From Endomychus coccineus (Eukaryota > Arthropoda > Insecta > Coleoptera > Endomychidae), in contig OY294067.1 of assembly GCA_958510875.1 (NCBI GenBank), forward strand, positions 149,866,962-149,930,961: DNA of 64,000 nucleotides, written 5' to 3'. Below, piece by piece: positions 32,532 to 44,989 of the stretch. The translations under genes and the position numbers were made by a program. The notes beneath the pieces were generated by a model. That model saw only the letters and a list, made by a program, of their open reading frames with translations, had not been told where the DNA came from and did not search any database. Numbering within the stretch: position 1 is the first letter of the stretch; each line of letters starts with the position of its first letter.

Positions 32532-33080
32532 ACTTACGTTTAGTTTATATCCAAGAATCTGTTTAAAATGTAGGCAATGTTCAATTGGCTTAATCTTCTT
32601 ATTAATTTGAAATTCACTTCATCAGAACACAATTACTTTGCTATACACAAATCACAGGTAAACAATGTGGTTACTTCTTTAGAAATCAGGAACTGTTGAT
32701 AATTGTTAACTTGTCTTATTCTTTTTCAAAAGATATAAAACCTTAAATGATGTATTGGAACGTTGTCGAAGACTAACTATTATACGATGCTACTTGTGAA
32801 TTATGGTTATAATAACTTTTAAAAACTTTGTTCGAAGACTGGGAACACTACTTGACTTGTATAAATTACTTATTTGCTTCGGTTACTTTCAACCTTACGA
32901 AGCTACTGGAACACTTGGGTTCACCGATGTTTATCCGATAATCTAAGGTTATGGAAATCTTTTGAGTAGCTTGAGTATTTTGACTCTTCAGATGTTGATG
33001 GCTAACTGACTTGGCTTGATCTTCAGAATCCTTTTATAGGCCTTCAAAAAGGACGCCAAGTATTTTCAAAACCAATGAGG
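32532..33080 (-). promoter_or_regulatory. Candidate minus-strand core promoter with 5' exon and splice donor
   Basis: TATAAAAG runs from 33038 to 33031 and the arthropod initiator TCAGT from 33009 to 33005. The A at 33007 is 31 bases from the first T of the TATA box, which is ideal spacing. Two CCAAT sequences (plus strand, 33072-33076 and 33176-33180) lie upstream. About 470 bases downstream, a strong donor AAAC|GTAAGT ends a possible 5' exon at 32538. No open frame is seen in the exon. It may be the start of a host gene or an LTR/LINE promoter. Confidence 0.4.
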
Positions 33081-33779
33081 TGCTTAGTTTACTTATCAAG
33101 AATGCTTTGTTGATTGTTGCAAACTGACAGAACTTTCACATTGTTACTAATCTGACGTCTGTAAAATTGCATCGACCAATCAGAATTTATTATTCTTTAA
33201 ATTTTTAATTATTGGAGATTTTCAACTTATTTTAAATGATGATGATTCCTTCTTTTTAAATTCATATTGCCTAAATTTTTCCACACACTTTGGTATAAGA
33301 TAACCTATGATTAGGTTATTATTAATATGATTATTCCTATAATTATTATAAATTTGACAGTTGTCACTATTAAAAACTAATACATAATATAGCATTTCTT
33401 TAACATTATATAACTCAAATTTACTAATCCTAACTCATATCTACAACATTTTTCAATAGTTTGTGCTATCTCATGATAGTTTTTGTAATCATTTTAATTA
33501 TGATTTCTTCCTTCGTAACACTGTACGTTTATTCACTTTCACTGAAGTTCTTGTTTTTCACTTTTATTCTAATTACATTGTTATTTATTATGTTTTACAT
33601 TGTTCATTATATTATACTAACTATTATTTAACTTTTAACATTGTATTTAATTCCATATAATATATTTTTATTAATCTTTTCTGATTTTCAATGTTCGGTA
33701 AGTTCTAATTTTATCATTTTATTGTTTAGGAAATGAAATCATAACAATATATATATATAAGAATTTGAAATGGGGATGT
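33081..33779. other. Very AT-rich stretch without recognised gene
   Basis: Low-complexity AT-rich sequence. The 65-codon frame at 33463-33660 is compositional, with no motif. Confidence 0.5.
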
Positions 33780-33960
33780 GATAATCTAGTAGAGAGATTA
33801 ATGCAACCTTAACTCAAGATTGAATGTGGGTTCGAATCCCGCCTGGTTCAATCTTTTACGTTTATTCATCTTTATAATCCTATGTTAAATTATCTAAGTT
33901 ATCTTCATAATTCAGAAAATTTAATTCTATATCTCTTAAGTTACATACACGATAGTGGCC
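33780..33960 (+). repeat. SINE copy with a different tRNA-like head
   Basis: The T-arm GTGGGTTCGAATCCCGCC and the tail CAATCTTTTACGTTTATTC through AATTCTATATCTCTTAAGTTA match the copy at 34300-34415 almost exactly. Sequence 5' of the T-arm (GTAGAGAGATTAATGC...) does not match that copy. The tail extends through GTGGCCAATTAGGCA, which is also present at the 48.5-kb copy. Confidence 0.8.
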
Positions 33961-34059
33961 AATTAGGCAAAGAAACTTTAAACTTGTTTATAATTAACCA
34001 GAACAGTTCTCAGTCAGTTCTATTGAAATATATAAGAACCGGGATGCTGTCATTTGAAT

Positions 34060-34414
34060 AAGAACTGTCAAGTAACTGCCAACCATAGCAGTACTAACCT
34101 ACAATCCTTACTTCAAAAAACGACTGAACTTCAGATGAATGTGCGTGAATGGTTGATCTATGGTAGGGCATCGAATCGCATTGTGTTCATCAATGATCTA
34201 CTATCCTTTCAGAGGTTTATATTTACAAAAAATATAAAAATCTAACAGGACCGAGGTGGTGTAATTGGTAAACACCCTGGACTAGAAATCCAGAAATGTG
34301 GGTTCGAATCCCGCCTATGGTTCAATCTTTTACGTTTATTCATCTTTATAATCCTATGTTAAATTATCTAAGTTATCTTCATAATTCAGAAAATTTAATT
34401 CTATATCTCTTAAG

Positions 34415-34415
<1 letters not shown>
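34060..34415 (+). repeat. SINE, best-preserved copy with tRNA-Ser-like head
   Basis: It begins with the same leader as 28215. The tRNA-like unit is at about 34246-34322: D-arm GGTGTAATTGGTAA, anticodon stem-loop CTGGACTAGAAATCCAG with AGA in the anticodon position as in tRNA-Ser, and T-arm GTGGGTTCGAATCCCGC. The long serine variable arm is missing and the acceptor stem pairs poorly, so it is a SINE head rather than a tRNA gene. A and B boxes for RNA polymerase III are recognisable. A 95-bp tail follows and ends at the TA microsatellite. Confidence 0.82.

Positions 34416-34479
<64 letters not shown>
34416..34479. repeat. (TA)32 microsatellite
   Basis: An uninterrupted TA run of about 64 bp at the 3' end of the SINE tail. 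It also produces an artefactual reading frame of alternating Tyr-Ile. Confidence 0.97.
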
Positions 34480-34481
<2 letters not shown>

Positions 34482-34499
34482 GAATCAATATGACGGATA

Positions 34500-35940
34500 C
34501 CTTCGGGCCTTTTATTCCTCTTCAAAAACCCACTACGAGACTCGGAAAACCGCTTTTTTTGGCCTGAAAACGAGGAATCAATCAAAACTATATGAATAAC
34601 GAAAAAATCATCAGCTACATCATCAGGATTGAATCAACATCTATATATCACAACGCACTTCCGCGACAGCCTTCGCGTTAGTTTTTAGATGTCAAAACCT
34701 ACACTTATCAACCAAAAAACCCTGCCGTACAGAGAGGTCTGTGAAAAATTTATCATTTGCCTGGAGCATGAAGGGTTGTGGAGCAAGTGAAAAGTGAATT
34801 GTGTTTTCATGGTGGTATATTAGGACAGTTTATGTGTAGATATCAAACAAATCTCTACTAATGAGTTATTTCCAACAATATCATGGTAGTAACTGAAAAT
34901 TCAAAAGCAATATGACTACATAATAAATATGCGGGTGTACATCCATATATCAGGTAGCTGTTTGAATAATTATGAGTCATTCAAGGTTTGTCTTTTGTTA
35001 TGTATTTCCGCATCCGTTTCTGCATTGTAATATATTCAGAAGTTTGTCTGCACCATCCTGCAAATTACTATAGTCTAGAACGACGCATACCGAACCCTTA
35101 ACGAAATTAAATTGTTTTTATTACACCGTAGTGAAAACGTACCTATATATGAGCTTCTTCAATCTGGAAGGAGGAGGAATATGATACATAGGACTCTTAT
35201 TTTACATGGAGTTTCTCATTAGGTCCTCAACTGGTAACAGTTTCGAACCTCTTCAAAATTGACTCTTTGTAAACTCCATTTCAATGAGTTCAATCTGAAG
35301 GTGGTTAGTTGGTTACCGAAAAGTTCTGAGTACTTCAACAGTATGTTTAGTGGATAAGGTTTATCATTTCTTATTTTATGGTGTGAACTGTTTTATAGTT
35401 TGTCAATTTCAATGAGTGCAAAGGGGAATTTCATTGCCATATTAAAAGGAATTTCCTAATTCCATTTTCTGAAAGCTCATAGAATTGGTTTTGAGCTCTA
35501 AATGGTATTGAAGTCAAAGAATACCTTAAACACCAGGATTCGTTTCAGGTGAACCCTTGTGGTCGCTTTATACAGGGAAATTCTAAATACAGGGGTATAG
35601 GTACCAGTCACTTCAGGATATGAAGAGCTATAGCTAACTTTTTGTCCACTCAACGTACTATCATGCCATAACGTCTTAGGTAAGATCAAAAAAAAATAAT
35701 GATGCAAAAGTATCTCATAGTTACCTACTGATTATTGTCTGGAAGAATTATCTTGACACGAAGTATCTCTTCATTTCTATCACATATTTATCGATAAATG
35801 CCTCCACCTATAGCATTTTTGGTGTCTGATTATTCAATTATTCAGAAAACAAAATTGCTCGTTGTTCTAAGGATCTACTCTCAAATGTAGCTTAGGATTT
35901 TTCCTTTATTCAAAGTAATTCGAAAAACAGTTCAGTAACA
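34500..35940. other. No recognised gene
   Basis: No motif was recognised on either strand. A GC-richer patch near 34500-34750 may be a TE fragment. The minus frame at 35498-35707 has no domain. Confidence 0.5.
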
Positions 35941-36364
35941 TCAACATATCGAGTGAATCCAAATATGCATGGAAAGTTTAAGATACAAACCAGGAAATTA
36001 TAGATTCACTCTCAAACTATAATAAAACACGTAGAGCCATATAGCTAGTAATATATAATAATACTAATATATATTTGCAAGTATAGGTATTACAACTCAG
36101 AACAATATACATACCAATTAGCAAGTATAGAATATAGACACGTAAATATATATCAACATATCGAGTGAATCCAAACATGCGTGGAAAGTTTAAGATACAA
36201 ACCAGGAAATTATAGATTCACTCTCAAACTATAACAAAACACGTAGAACCATATAGCTAGTAATATATAATAATACTAATATATATTTGCAAGTATATGT
36301 ATTACAACTCAGAACAATGTACATACCAATTAGCAAGTATAGAATATAGACACGTAAATATATC
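35941..36364 (+). repeat. Tandem duplication, two copies of a 212-bp unit
   Basis: Copy 1 at 35941-36152 and copy 2 at 36153-36364, both starting TCAACATATCGAGTGAATCC. About six to eight single-base differences were counted by eye, so a fairly recent duplication. No coding content. Confidence 0.95.
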
Positions 36365-36602
36365 AGGTACATTTGTATGAGCTTATTTATACAAAGAATC
36401 AATACAATCATTATGAAAATTCTACTTGTTAAATATAACAGATACTTACATATAATGAATTATTGAACAGCGGAAAATGAAAAGTTACAATGTATTAAAA
36501 ATGAGAATTTTGAGTAATGTAAATACACGTTTCGAAATAGTTCATAGTTATACTCAGATAGTGTTGTGATAAGTATATACATTTAATCATAATTACTCCG
36601 GA

Positions 36603-36696
36603 TAATGACAAAAAACGAAAAACAAAAAAAAACAAAAAAATCGAAAAACAGAAAACAAAAAACGAAAAACAGGACAAACAAAACAAAACAAACAAA
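36603..36696 (+). repeat. A-rich low-complexity tract
   Basis: Mixed CAAAAA and CGAAAAA runs, nearly free of T for about 90 bases. Confidence 0.9.
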
Positions 36697-36752
36697 TAAC
36701 TATCAAATCAGAGAAATGTATTAATTTCATCCTCATTATTATGGTAGCAACC

Positions 36753-36940
36753 TTACATATTTTTTATATCAATTTGGGAATATATGTAATTTTTCGGAGC
36801 ATTCAGTATGTGAGTTTTGCATAGTTTTTTGAATATAGGGAGAAAATTAGCTTGTTTCATATAGTCAGGTATCTTGTTGAAGTTTGTTAGTCCCAAATAG
36901 TAATGGCTACGTTGACCTTTGTAAAAGCTTGGAAACATTT
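36753..36940 (-). pseudogene. Possible LINE ORF2 C-terminal tail
   Basis: The minus frame reads FPSFYKGQRSHYY, NFNKIPDYMKQA and PIFKKLCKTHIL. Words of the form F-Y-K-G, then K-I-P-x-x-I/M, then F-K-K-x-L-K occur at the ends of CR1-like LINE proteins. It is short and isolated, so the assignment is weak. Confidence 0.4.
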
Positions 36941-38329
36941 CTTAAATATTTTTTTGTCAAATACGTTAGTTAATTATCGGTCCAAATCAACAACTAATTA
37001 GAGACTTGAGTGTTAATTAACATATGGGAATAACAAAAGCGCAGGTTCAAAATGAGTTATTCTGTCCCGGAGTCCTTTCCCGGAAATGTTTGCATCAAGA
37101 ACGTCCACATCGGTCGATAGTAGCAAAATAGCTTCATTTTCGATTCCTGGCATTAATTTGATTTCATAAAGTTACGTGTTATCAGTAGATGCCTACATAT
37201 TTTGAAATAGCTAACCATTCAAAATTATATTAAGACGTATTTAAATAAGAAATATAATCTCTATGGTTTTACTGAAGAATCAAATATTTAATTTTGATGC
37301 GTACGAGCTAGCATTCAATGCTATCTCACATCATTTGACGTAATTTGAAGCAGGTTATACTGTCTTTGTTATGTATATAATGATATATTCAAATATGAAT
37401 ACTAGAAATCAAAAACAATGCGATGTGAGTATATATCAAATTATATTGATATAAAATTGAAAAGTGGACTTTGTATGTATTTGAACGGCAGCCGTGCTTA
37501 TAGCATCGGACTACAGATTGTGGTGTTGCCTTTCAACATACCGGCTTGTACTGAAGTTAGCTGTGGCAGAGCAGAATGGAACTGAACGATCACCTTAATG
37601 TTGAAAAGCAATATCTAATAATTCTATTTAGCATAATAAGACAGTCAAAAGAGTATATATTACAAATTAATTTTGGATAGAATTATGTTGACATAAATAT
37701 ATCTACGCTGTGAAATGGAGACAATATTAATAACATCTCTCTTGTATCATATATAACTTCTCAATTTCAGCATCATATATATATGACAGTCGTCTTTTTA
37801 TGTAACGCGCAATATCCTGTTGAATCTTCCACATTGAGATGACTGGAAACTTCATCAAATAACACAAATTTCCTCTTTCATATATCCCATCCTATGGAAT
37901 TACTTGCCTTCCACGAGCAATTCAATAGAATAAAAATATGAAGTGTCAGCCCTCAGGCCTCTCAAAAATTGCAATTAGATGTGTAGACCCACTATGCTTC
38001 AGGAACTTTTCTTAAATGATTGAACTTTCATTTTTGCATATTATCGGAAATTAGTTGTGAATCTTTCCAGAAGTTTAAAAGAGAAACACCAATCATTTCA
38101 GGCACATTCCAATCTAAAGATGAAGATTCATGATAGGAATATGTGTTCTCACTATTGCTGAAGGAGCTCAATAGTCATCACGAGGACACGCTAAGAAATT
38201 AATAATTTTAAATGACAGGAATTTCATACTGAAATTCGGTTCCTTCAAACCTATTTGACACTTCATAGAATTTTTACACATTAACGGGGTTTCGCATTCT
38301 AGACGAAAAAGCTATGTAATACTCTCAAT
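36941..38329. other. No recognised gene
   Basis: AT-rich sequence. A more complex patch at about 37480-37600 (GGCAGCCGTGCTTATAGC...) may be part of a repeat but was not identified. Confidence 0.5.
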
Positions 38330-38990
38330 CAATCAATCACAACCCTGTCCAGCAGGCTTCAAGCAGCGCCAAAGACTGGGATTCTGCATGGACTGATGTC
38401 TCTTATGGCATCAGGCGACATCTATGCGCTTCCGAAGTGTTGTAGCCTGAAAGAAGCTAGGCTGGACATTTTGCAAGGATATGAGAGGCATTTTGGTTCG
38501 CCTCTTCGCATCTACTACAACCTGAGCCATAAACATTTCTCATCAAGTATAGGTGTTATTCAGATGACGGTGTCTTGTAAAGAGTCCAGTCACCAAGAAC
38601 CCACAACCACTTCATTTATGTGAGGCTGTAGAGGAAAACGCTCATCAGAACCTTCAGAGCTCGATTATCCCCACGCAATGCGATGCGGAAGCTCTCCTGC
38701 ATGCTCGTCAGGGTGCAACCGCCTTCTTCACACGGGTGTCCAAGAGCATTTTCTTGCTCCGTTTAGCATCGAGGATAACTCCAAGAAACATGCCTGAGCT
38801 TCTCAGTTGTAAAGTTAGGGACCACTTTACAGACGAATCTCTGGTAGGGGTCCTAGTTTCAGTTTCCCCGTGGAAAGAACCACCTCGCTCTCTTCTGGAT
38901 TCATCCTGATTTCGACACCAGCAAGCCATGATGGTAAATTCAGTGTTACACAGCTTACACAAGATATGATCGATTCCATATCTCTCCACA
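38330..38990 (-). pseudogene. Decayed LINE RT thumb and C-terminal tail (R1/Jockey-like)
   Basis: Minus-strand frames give SVK and FLGVILDAKRSKK with DTRVKKAV (RT thumb, near 38690-38790), then TLTSMQESFRIA and RALKVLMSVFLYSLT near 38600-38690. Further left comes a tail SFRLQHFGSA and SPDAIRDISPCRI near 38360-38450, typical of the zinc-finger tail region of R1- or LOA-type LINEs. GC content is higher than the surroundings. A segment between thumb and tail seems missing and the frame changes several times. Confidence 0.6.
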
Positions 38991-38999
38991 CCTTGAAAT

Positions 39000-41900
39000 A
39001 TGCACTCGAAGAAGATAATTAATTAATTTAGATCAAGGATCCTATACATATTTTATCACACTTTGGGAGAAATTGTATTCCTTCTTGAATCCAACATAGC
39101 ATGTGATAAAATAAAGAGAGATTGTTCCATCACATTTGGGATATTTTCAAGTCGCCAACATTTAATTGTATATCAGGAAAAAACAAGATCCAGAAATTTT
39201 TAATTTTTGTGATACAGAATATTCGAATAGATCTAAATATGCAAAGAGCATATTATACAATGAAATCTTACTCCTTCCATACACATTGAAATATTTTATT
39301 GAAATTTTGACAAACTACTCCGTTTTGGTTTTTCAGAAATTGTCGTAATATGGAGGAATATTTCAACTGTGAAAATGCCATATCCCAAAAAGCAAATGCT
39401 TGTACGAAAAAAATTCAGTATATATAGCGTTTCGTTCTCACAGTAAGGATATATCTTCCATCTTGGTAATGATAACAATGAGAAGCTTGAAGAAGACACA
39501 TCTACATGAAAGTAAATGAATATTCGTAGCATTTGTATCAGCATAAGGAAGGTTAAAATATTTTATTCAATAATAAGTTGTAATAACCTTATTAGGATAT
39601 CTATTCACTTCATCCTCCGGAATGCTTGATTTAAAAATGGATTCGAACAAGATATGAAACTTTTGAGTTATTCAATTTATTCTATGTGACTAGTCATTTC
39701 AATAAAGTATTTGTCGGCATTCAAATATTTTATGAAACTCATATCCAAAGTTGTTCCATTCCTTTGTTCTCAGAATCACCCAATATGGTGTCGACCGCAT
39801 CAATGTAATACAATAAATGTTATTGGTCACATGGATATCAAAATTTCGAAACGTAAGGGGGAAAGTATATGACGAATACAATTAAAATGAAATTTTTATC
39901 TAATTTCATTTGTATTGAAAGTAAAGAACATATTATCATTGAAATTGAGAAGAAATTTATGAAATATGTCCAAAATTGAGATGGCATTGATCTAATTTAG
40001 TTAACATTTACTTATATTGGAGTAGAATAATTGAAGACATTTTATCAACATCATGATCAGTGAAGTAGTCATCTATCTTGTAGTAGACTTCATTTACTGA
40101 TAATGATTTCTGATATTTTTTTATGTGAGCAGTGGTGATGTTCTACGACCCGACAGGTATTGAAATGATTTTATAATATTTTAATGGTAGCTATAATTAT
40201 ATTTCTTACACAAAAGATTCTATATGTGTCTGATTAAGTAGAGATGTTCAGTAGCATTGCTCATAAACAAAAGTTCATGATTTCCGACAAACAGTATTAT
40301 TTATAAATGTATAGTCCGAGCATGGTAAGTATAAGATATTGTTTGAAGTATGGCTCACAGCTTCTAAATTTCTTGGATTGAAGATACTCCTAATTTTACA
40401 CCCCTTACAAAATAAAATTCTGGATATCTCATCATCATTTCCTCCTAGTCGTATTTCATACCTCAACATAGAATTCACATGGACGTGATATGCATCAGAG
40501 AGACTTTAGTGTTTACTAAATACGATATTGTTTGGAGCTCAAGACAGAATTTTGAAACACAGCTTAAATGAATATTTCAATCTCATCTAGAATCTAACAA
40601 TTATAGTCTAAGAATGACGGAAAATAAGGTAGATTTGGAAGGTTCACAATATCGGTTCTTATAATATCATATGACCATTGTTATTTTTTAGTCAAATTAT
40701 TTGAATTAGTCTTTTGGATATCCAGTTTTGAGGGATTTTATCGTCAACCAAGAATCTGAAGCATGTTATGGATGAAGTATTTCATGTTGTAGGTTAGCAC
40801 AAATTATTTCGGCATGTTGTGATATTTGCTCTTGAATAACTCATTGGAAATCATTCACGTAAATAATCTACAACAACACCCTTCCGCAGGCAATTCGTCT
40901 CTTGTCGCCAAAGAGATTCGTGTGTTAATCATACTGAAACCTATTCTCTGAGAAAGTAGTGCTCAAATTCTGCATTACTCACTTTTTTCAAAGTACTTTG
41001 TGTATATTGATAGCGAAACTTTTGATAGGATACTGTATGGTAGAGCATCAGGGATGATAATATGGAGATACATTCTTATAAATCAGTTATATCACCTTCA
41101 ACACCTTATATTCAGGTATCAATCAAATGAGATACCGAACATATATTGTTCGGTAATGAATTTCATTTCAAAGCATGTCCTAAATAATTGATTCGAATTT
41201 GTATTGTTATCTCTATATTTCATCTACTGTCTGATAATTATGTTATAGTTATGAGTGATAATAATTGTTCTTCAATGAGCTACTTTGTTGTTGGTTGAGG
41301 AATGAAAGAGTAGGATGTACCTAATGGATCAATCGGAAATACTGTAATTCAATTTGACGCTCATAAGTGAAGACCTAAAATTGGTGTATATAAAATTGTT
41401 CAGATATACGAACATATCCCAAACATATGATTTTATATCAAAAATTGTTTCCCGCATTTATCAGGAGTATTGAATCGAATGAGGTCTCCCTGAAGTATCA
41501 GCGAATACAGAATTATGAGGTGCGCTTTATTCATGTTTTCTAACTATATATTATAGTTGACTCTCACTTCTTAACGGATTTAATCAGAACTCATAGTTTT
41601 CTCTTGTGTTCCGAATATGATCATTCATATTACAGTACTGGCAGGATACTAGGAAATGTATAGTCTTGCTTCTCTGCAGTCCTTGCTAAGATATCATGCT
41701 GACTAAGACAATGAACAATATTTATAAGGTATTAGTGGTCTGAGTGCTCGGGGTGGAGGTTTCAAGTTGGAATATCGAGCTTTTGAAAAACTGATCACCA
41801 TGGCAGAATGTTTTGAAGTCAAACTTACAATCGTAAAATTTTGCTTTTATATATATTTTAATGAGCAACTTATTCACAAACGTATCAAACCAAACTACTC

Positions 41901-42009
41901 AAATTCTAAAGGTCATCCATTGATGCCTTCTTAGCGGTTCTGAACAAATGATGCACTTTTTCTTTTGCATTACACTAACACGTGGAGTTTAATCCTCTTA
42001 TTTGGTTGA
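39000..42009. other. 3 kb without recognised gene
   Basis: AT-rich, with only short frames. Nothing recognised on either strand. Confidence 0.55.
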
Positions 42010-43350
42010 AACCATCAAAGTTTGGAAGTTCTCGCGATGTAGAAGTCCACTTTCATGATTCCCTGAAGATTGTTGAATCTCTATCTCGATATTTTCTATT
42101 TCAAGATCCCTAGGGAGATCTTTATTTCTTAAGTACCAAGGTTTACCAACGATGTTTCATGGATCTTCAATTTGGAAAGTTTGAATGATCAAGCTCCATA
42201 TCTAATAATAATAATAATAATACCGAAGATATTTGGCTGTTTCGACATATCTGACTTTAAGTTCATTCATACTTATTAGAATATGTACGGTTTGTCTTCT
42301 AATGGAATCAATATGAACTGATTTTCCTTTATTCAATTCGATTTTCTATTTTTGGTCTAGTTTTGGAACTTATTGATGACATGTTCAAGTTTGTCAGCTA
42401 TTTATATATCACTTTTGCCCAATACTACTATTGAGGCAGAAGTAGCTATAGTATTACTTTCTAATAGCTCTGGGTGTTCACACGTACCTATATGGAAGTT
42501 AGAGGACAGTACTCCCCTTTGATTTCTTCAAGGTCAGAGTCACTATCCGGCTGACATGAAGGTGTCTATCTGATAAATAGCATTTCAAAACATCAGTATA
42601 TAAATAATATTGTTTGATGATGATAGATTAAAATTATTCATGAAGTAACTTTAACTTTATCAAACTATTATGCTACATTTACGAATGCTGCAAAGCTAAC
42701 TCATATTCCTTTTAACCCTTTCTTCATTATATGATTGATTACATGTGGCGGTTTTCCAAATTTTTGTATCTTCATGATTTCTGCACCTTTCCATAGATCA
42801 AGAATGCACTTGAGCCTGAATGCAATATTGATGAGGTTAATCAGCTTGACAAGTGCTTCCCTTGGGGACTGCTTCAGAATTCCTCGTTATTATTTCTAAT
42901 GCAGGAGCCTTTTCTGGGTCTATCTTTTGATTGCTTCCGTTAACAACTTCATCTGACGGTGTCAATTTAATATCCTATTTTTCCTGATGGATAATAATTT
43001 CTTCAATCATAACTTCTTGTAGGATATCGATTCGAAATATATTCTATAAAGGAAAGTCGAAACATCCAATATTTTTCCAAAAATCTTCTTTCCCAATTTC
43101 CGACTGCTTTCTCAATTGCTGGTACCTGCATAATCAGCTTAACCTTTTCGCCATTTCCCATAAGAAATAATCTGTTCTGCTATCATTCGAAAGGGGGTGA
43201 ACAATTGTTGGGTTTTCAATCCTTCAATAGTTTCTTGATGAGGTTTCTTCAATATAGTTCCGCTCTGGTTCCAAACTCTTCTCACGTTCCTCCTCCTCAT
43301 CTTTCATCACTAACTCAACCTTTTCTGAGAGGCTACTACCTTTTTTATGA
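42010..43350 (-). pseudogene. Decayed Jockey-clade LINE ORF2
   Basis: Reading the minus strand with many shifts: a post-endonuclease linker with SNDSRTDYFLWEMAKRL near 43150-43200; NQKIDPEKAP and a WK-like end near 42790-42950 (family form NPKKAPGYDLI); a block with ADKLEHVINKF near 42370-42420; then KSVHIDSIRRQTVHILISMN near 42240-42340 (family form KSxHITFTxRR); KVRYVETAKYLR; and finally PWYLRNKDLPRDLEIENI near 42090-42160, the Jockey C-terminal APWYVxNxxIHxDL word. The catalytic YADD could not be read. It is an ancient copy with internal losses. Confidence 0.7.
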
Positions 43351-44989
43351 ATATATGAGAACACATTTGACATTTATCATTTGATTTTGGAAGACACTAA
43401 GAGCCAAAATAATTCTCAATCTGATTTATTTGCAAGAAAAAATTAAAAACTTAAATTTTTCAGTATTAAGCTTACAATATTGTCGATATAGATTGAACCT
43501 GGCAAATATCTTTTCGGCAGAGAAGAAATTGCACTCGTCATAATACAACTCATGTTCTATGCTAATATTTCGATTTTCTAGTTGGCTGCAGATGAATATT
43601 TCATAGAGATCAAATTTTACAATAACTTATCATTCCAGCTCAAAGATTCCCCCAGAGCATTTGAATCTAGTTTGCATAGTTCACGACCTCTTCCCCATAA
43701 TGTTATAGAGTGGACTGCAAAAAAAGCAAGAATGTCTTTTTCTTGTACCAATCCACAATCAGTACTTGATTTATCATTAATAAGGTATTCGAATATGTAG
43801 CGTGTTCGTATATATGAAAGCCATCATCATCAATGTATTTCAGTGCTGAAACACAACACATGAATGTTGAATTATTGTTTGTATCATTCGTTTCTTGTTG
43901 ACAAAATACACATACAAATAGGTGGGTAAGATATAGGTAACATAGAAATAAGGCGACAATCAAATTGGTAACAACTTATTTTAAAATTAGGTGCAGTTAC
44001 AAATGTTAACATAGACTTTTACGGTCAAACTAGTGGAGTAAAGAGCACAACCCACCATGAACTGGAAGTGCCTTACATTTGTTCACAATCATTAATTTAG
44101 TGATTATTTATTATGTTTTCCAGACTGTGAAAAGATCAAGAAATTACATAACAGGAAGTAATAATTACAAGCGATTCATTCTTTCAATCTCCTGATCACA
44201 CTTAATTGGTATGTTATTTATACTATAACTACTTACCATATAACGTGGAATGATATGAAAGCATAACAACCAACAGAATACTTCTGATCAGCATGTTGAA
44301 CCAATCCTCAGTAGTTGTATTCTGTAAATGAAAACCATATTTAGAAATGGCTCAAAAATATGTTAATAGCTTCATTTAATACTGACATTCATCATCTCAA
44401 ATTTCGTGTATGAAGGTGAATTCAGATAGTAATAATGACAAACAACTCAGTTTTTTGAGCTAAAGTGGTTAATTGATTGTTAGCTCCTACTCCTAACGAT
44501 AATGACTAACTTATAAGAAAAATACGGCATCAATTGTGAAGCATTAATTTCGCAAATTGAGTTAGCTCCCTAGAGAAAGAGATAGAATTCTGAGGATACT
44601 TTAATGTGTTGAAACATTTGTTGACATATTGAAATTGTAATAAATAACACAAAGCGTCCTTATCGCACCAATTTCAATTAAAAATGCCTACGTCGCCGAA
44701 ACGAACAGAACCACGAATAATCGAAACCGTAAAACATCAATGTTTCAAGTATGGAATATATCAAGGATACACTATTTAGTAATATTCTCATAATATTCAA
44801 ACGCATGTTAGTAAAGTCTCTATACGACTAAAGGACAAAACTATTACGTTAAGTATACACTCTCGAACCAGATAATGAAAGTTATTAGATAATAGAGAAT
44901 TTGTGATCGACCTCATTCGAATATCACTTTTAAGCATTCTCCCTGAAATATACTCTTAAAATTAATTTGCAAGAGCTTTAATAAATTAG
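43351..44989. other. No recognised gene
   Basis: AT-rich. The frames at 43582-43800 (+) and 43703-43963 (-) show no motif. Part may be 3' sequence of the Penelope-like element. Confidence 0.5.

Noticed and set aside
34246..34322. tRNA-Ser gene
   Set aside because: D-, anticodon- and T-arms are tRNA-like, but the long variable arm is missing, the acceptor stem pairs poorly, and the unit recurs with a fixed tail, so it is a SINE head.
34296..34493. 65-codon plus-strand frame ending in Tyr-Ile repeats
   Set aside because: Translation of the SINE tail and the TA microsatellite.
37480..37600. Possible tRNA-like or SINE head (GGCAGCCGTGCTTATAGC)
   Set aside because: No clear D- or T-arm with GTTCGA and no second copy in the window.
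41000..41191. Plus-strand frame with FDRILYGRASGMI, resembling an RT word
   Set aside because: A single short resemblance without further LINE motifs up- or downstream.
43582..43963. Overlapping 72- and 86-codon frames on both strands
   Set aside because: No recognisable motif and composition like the flanks.
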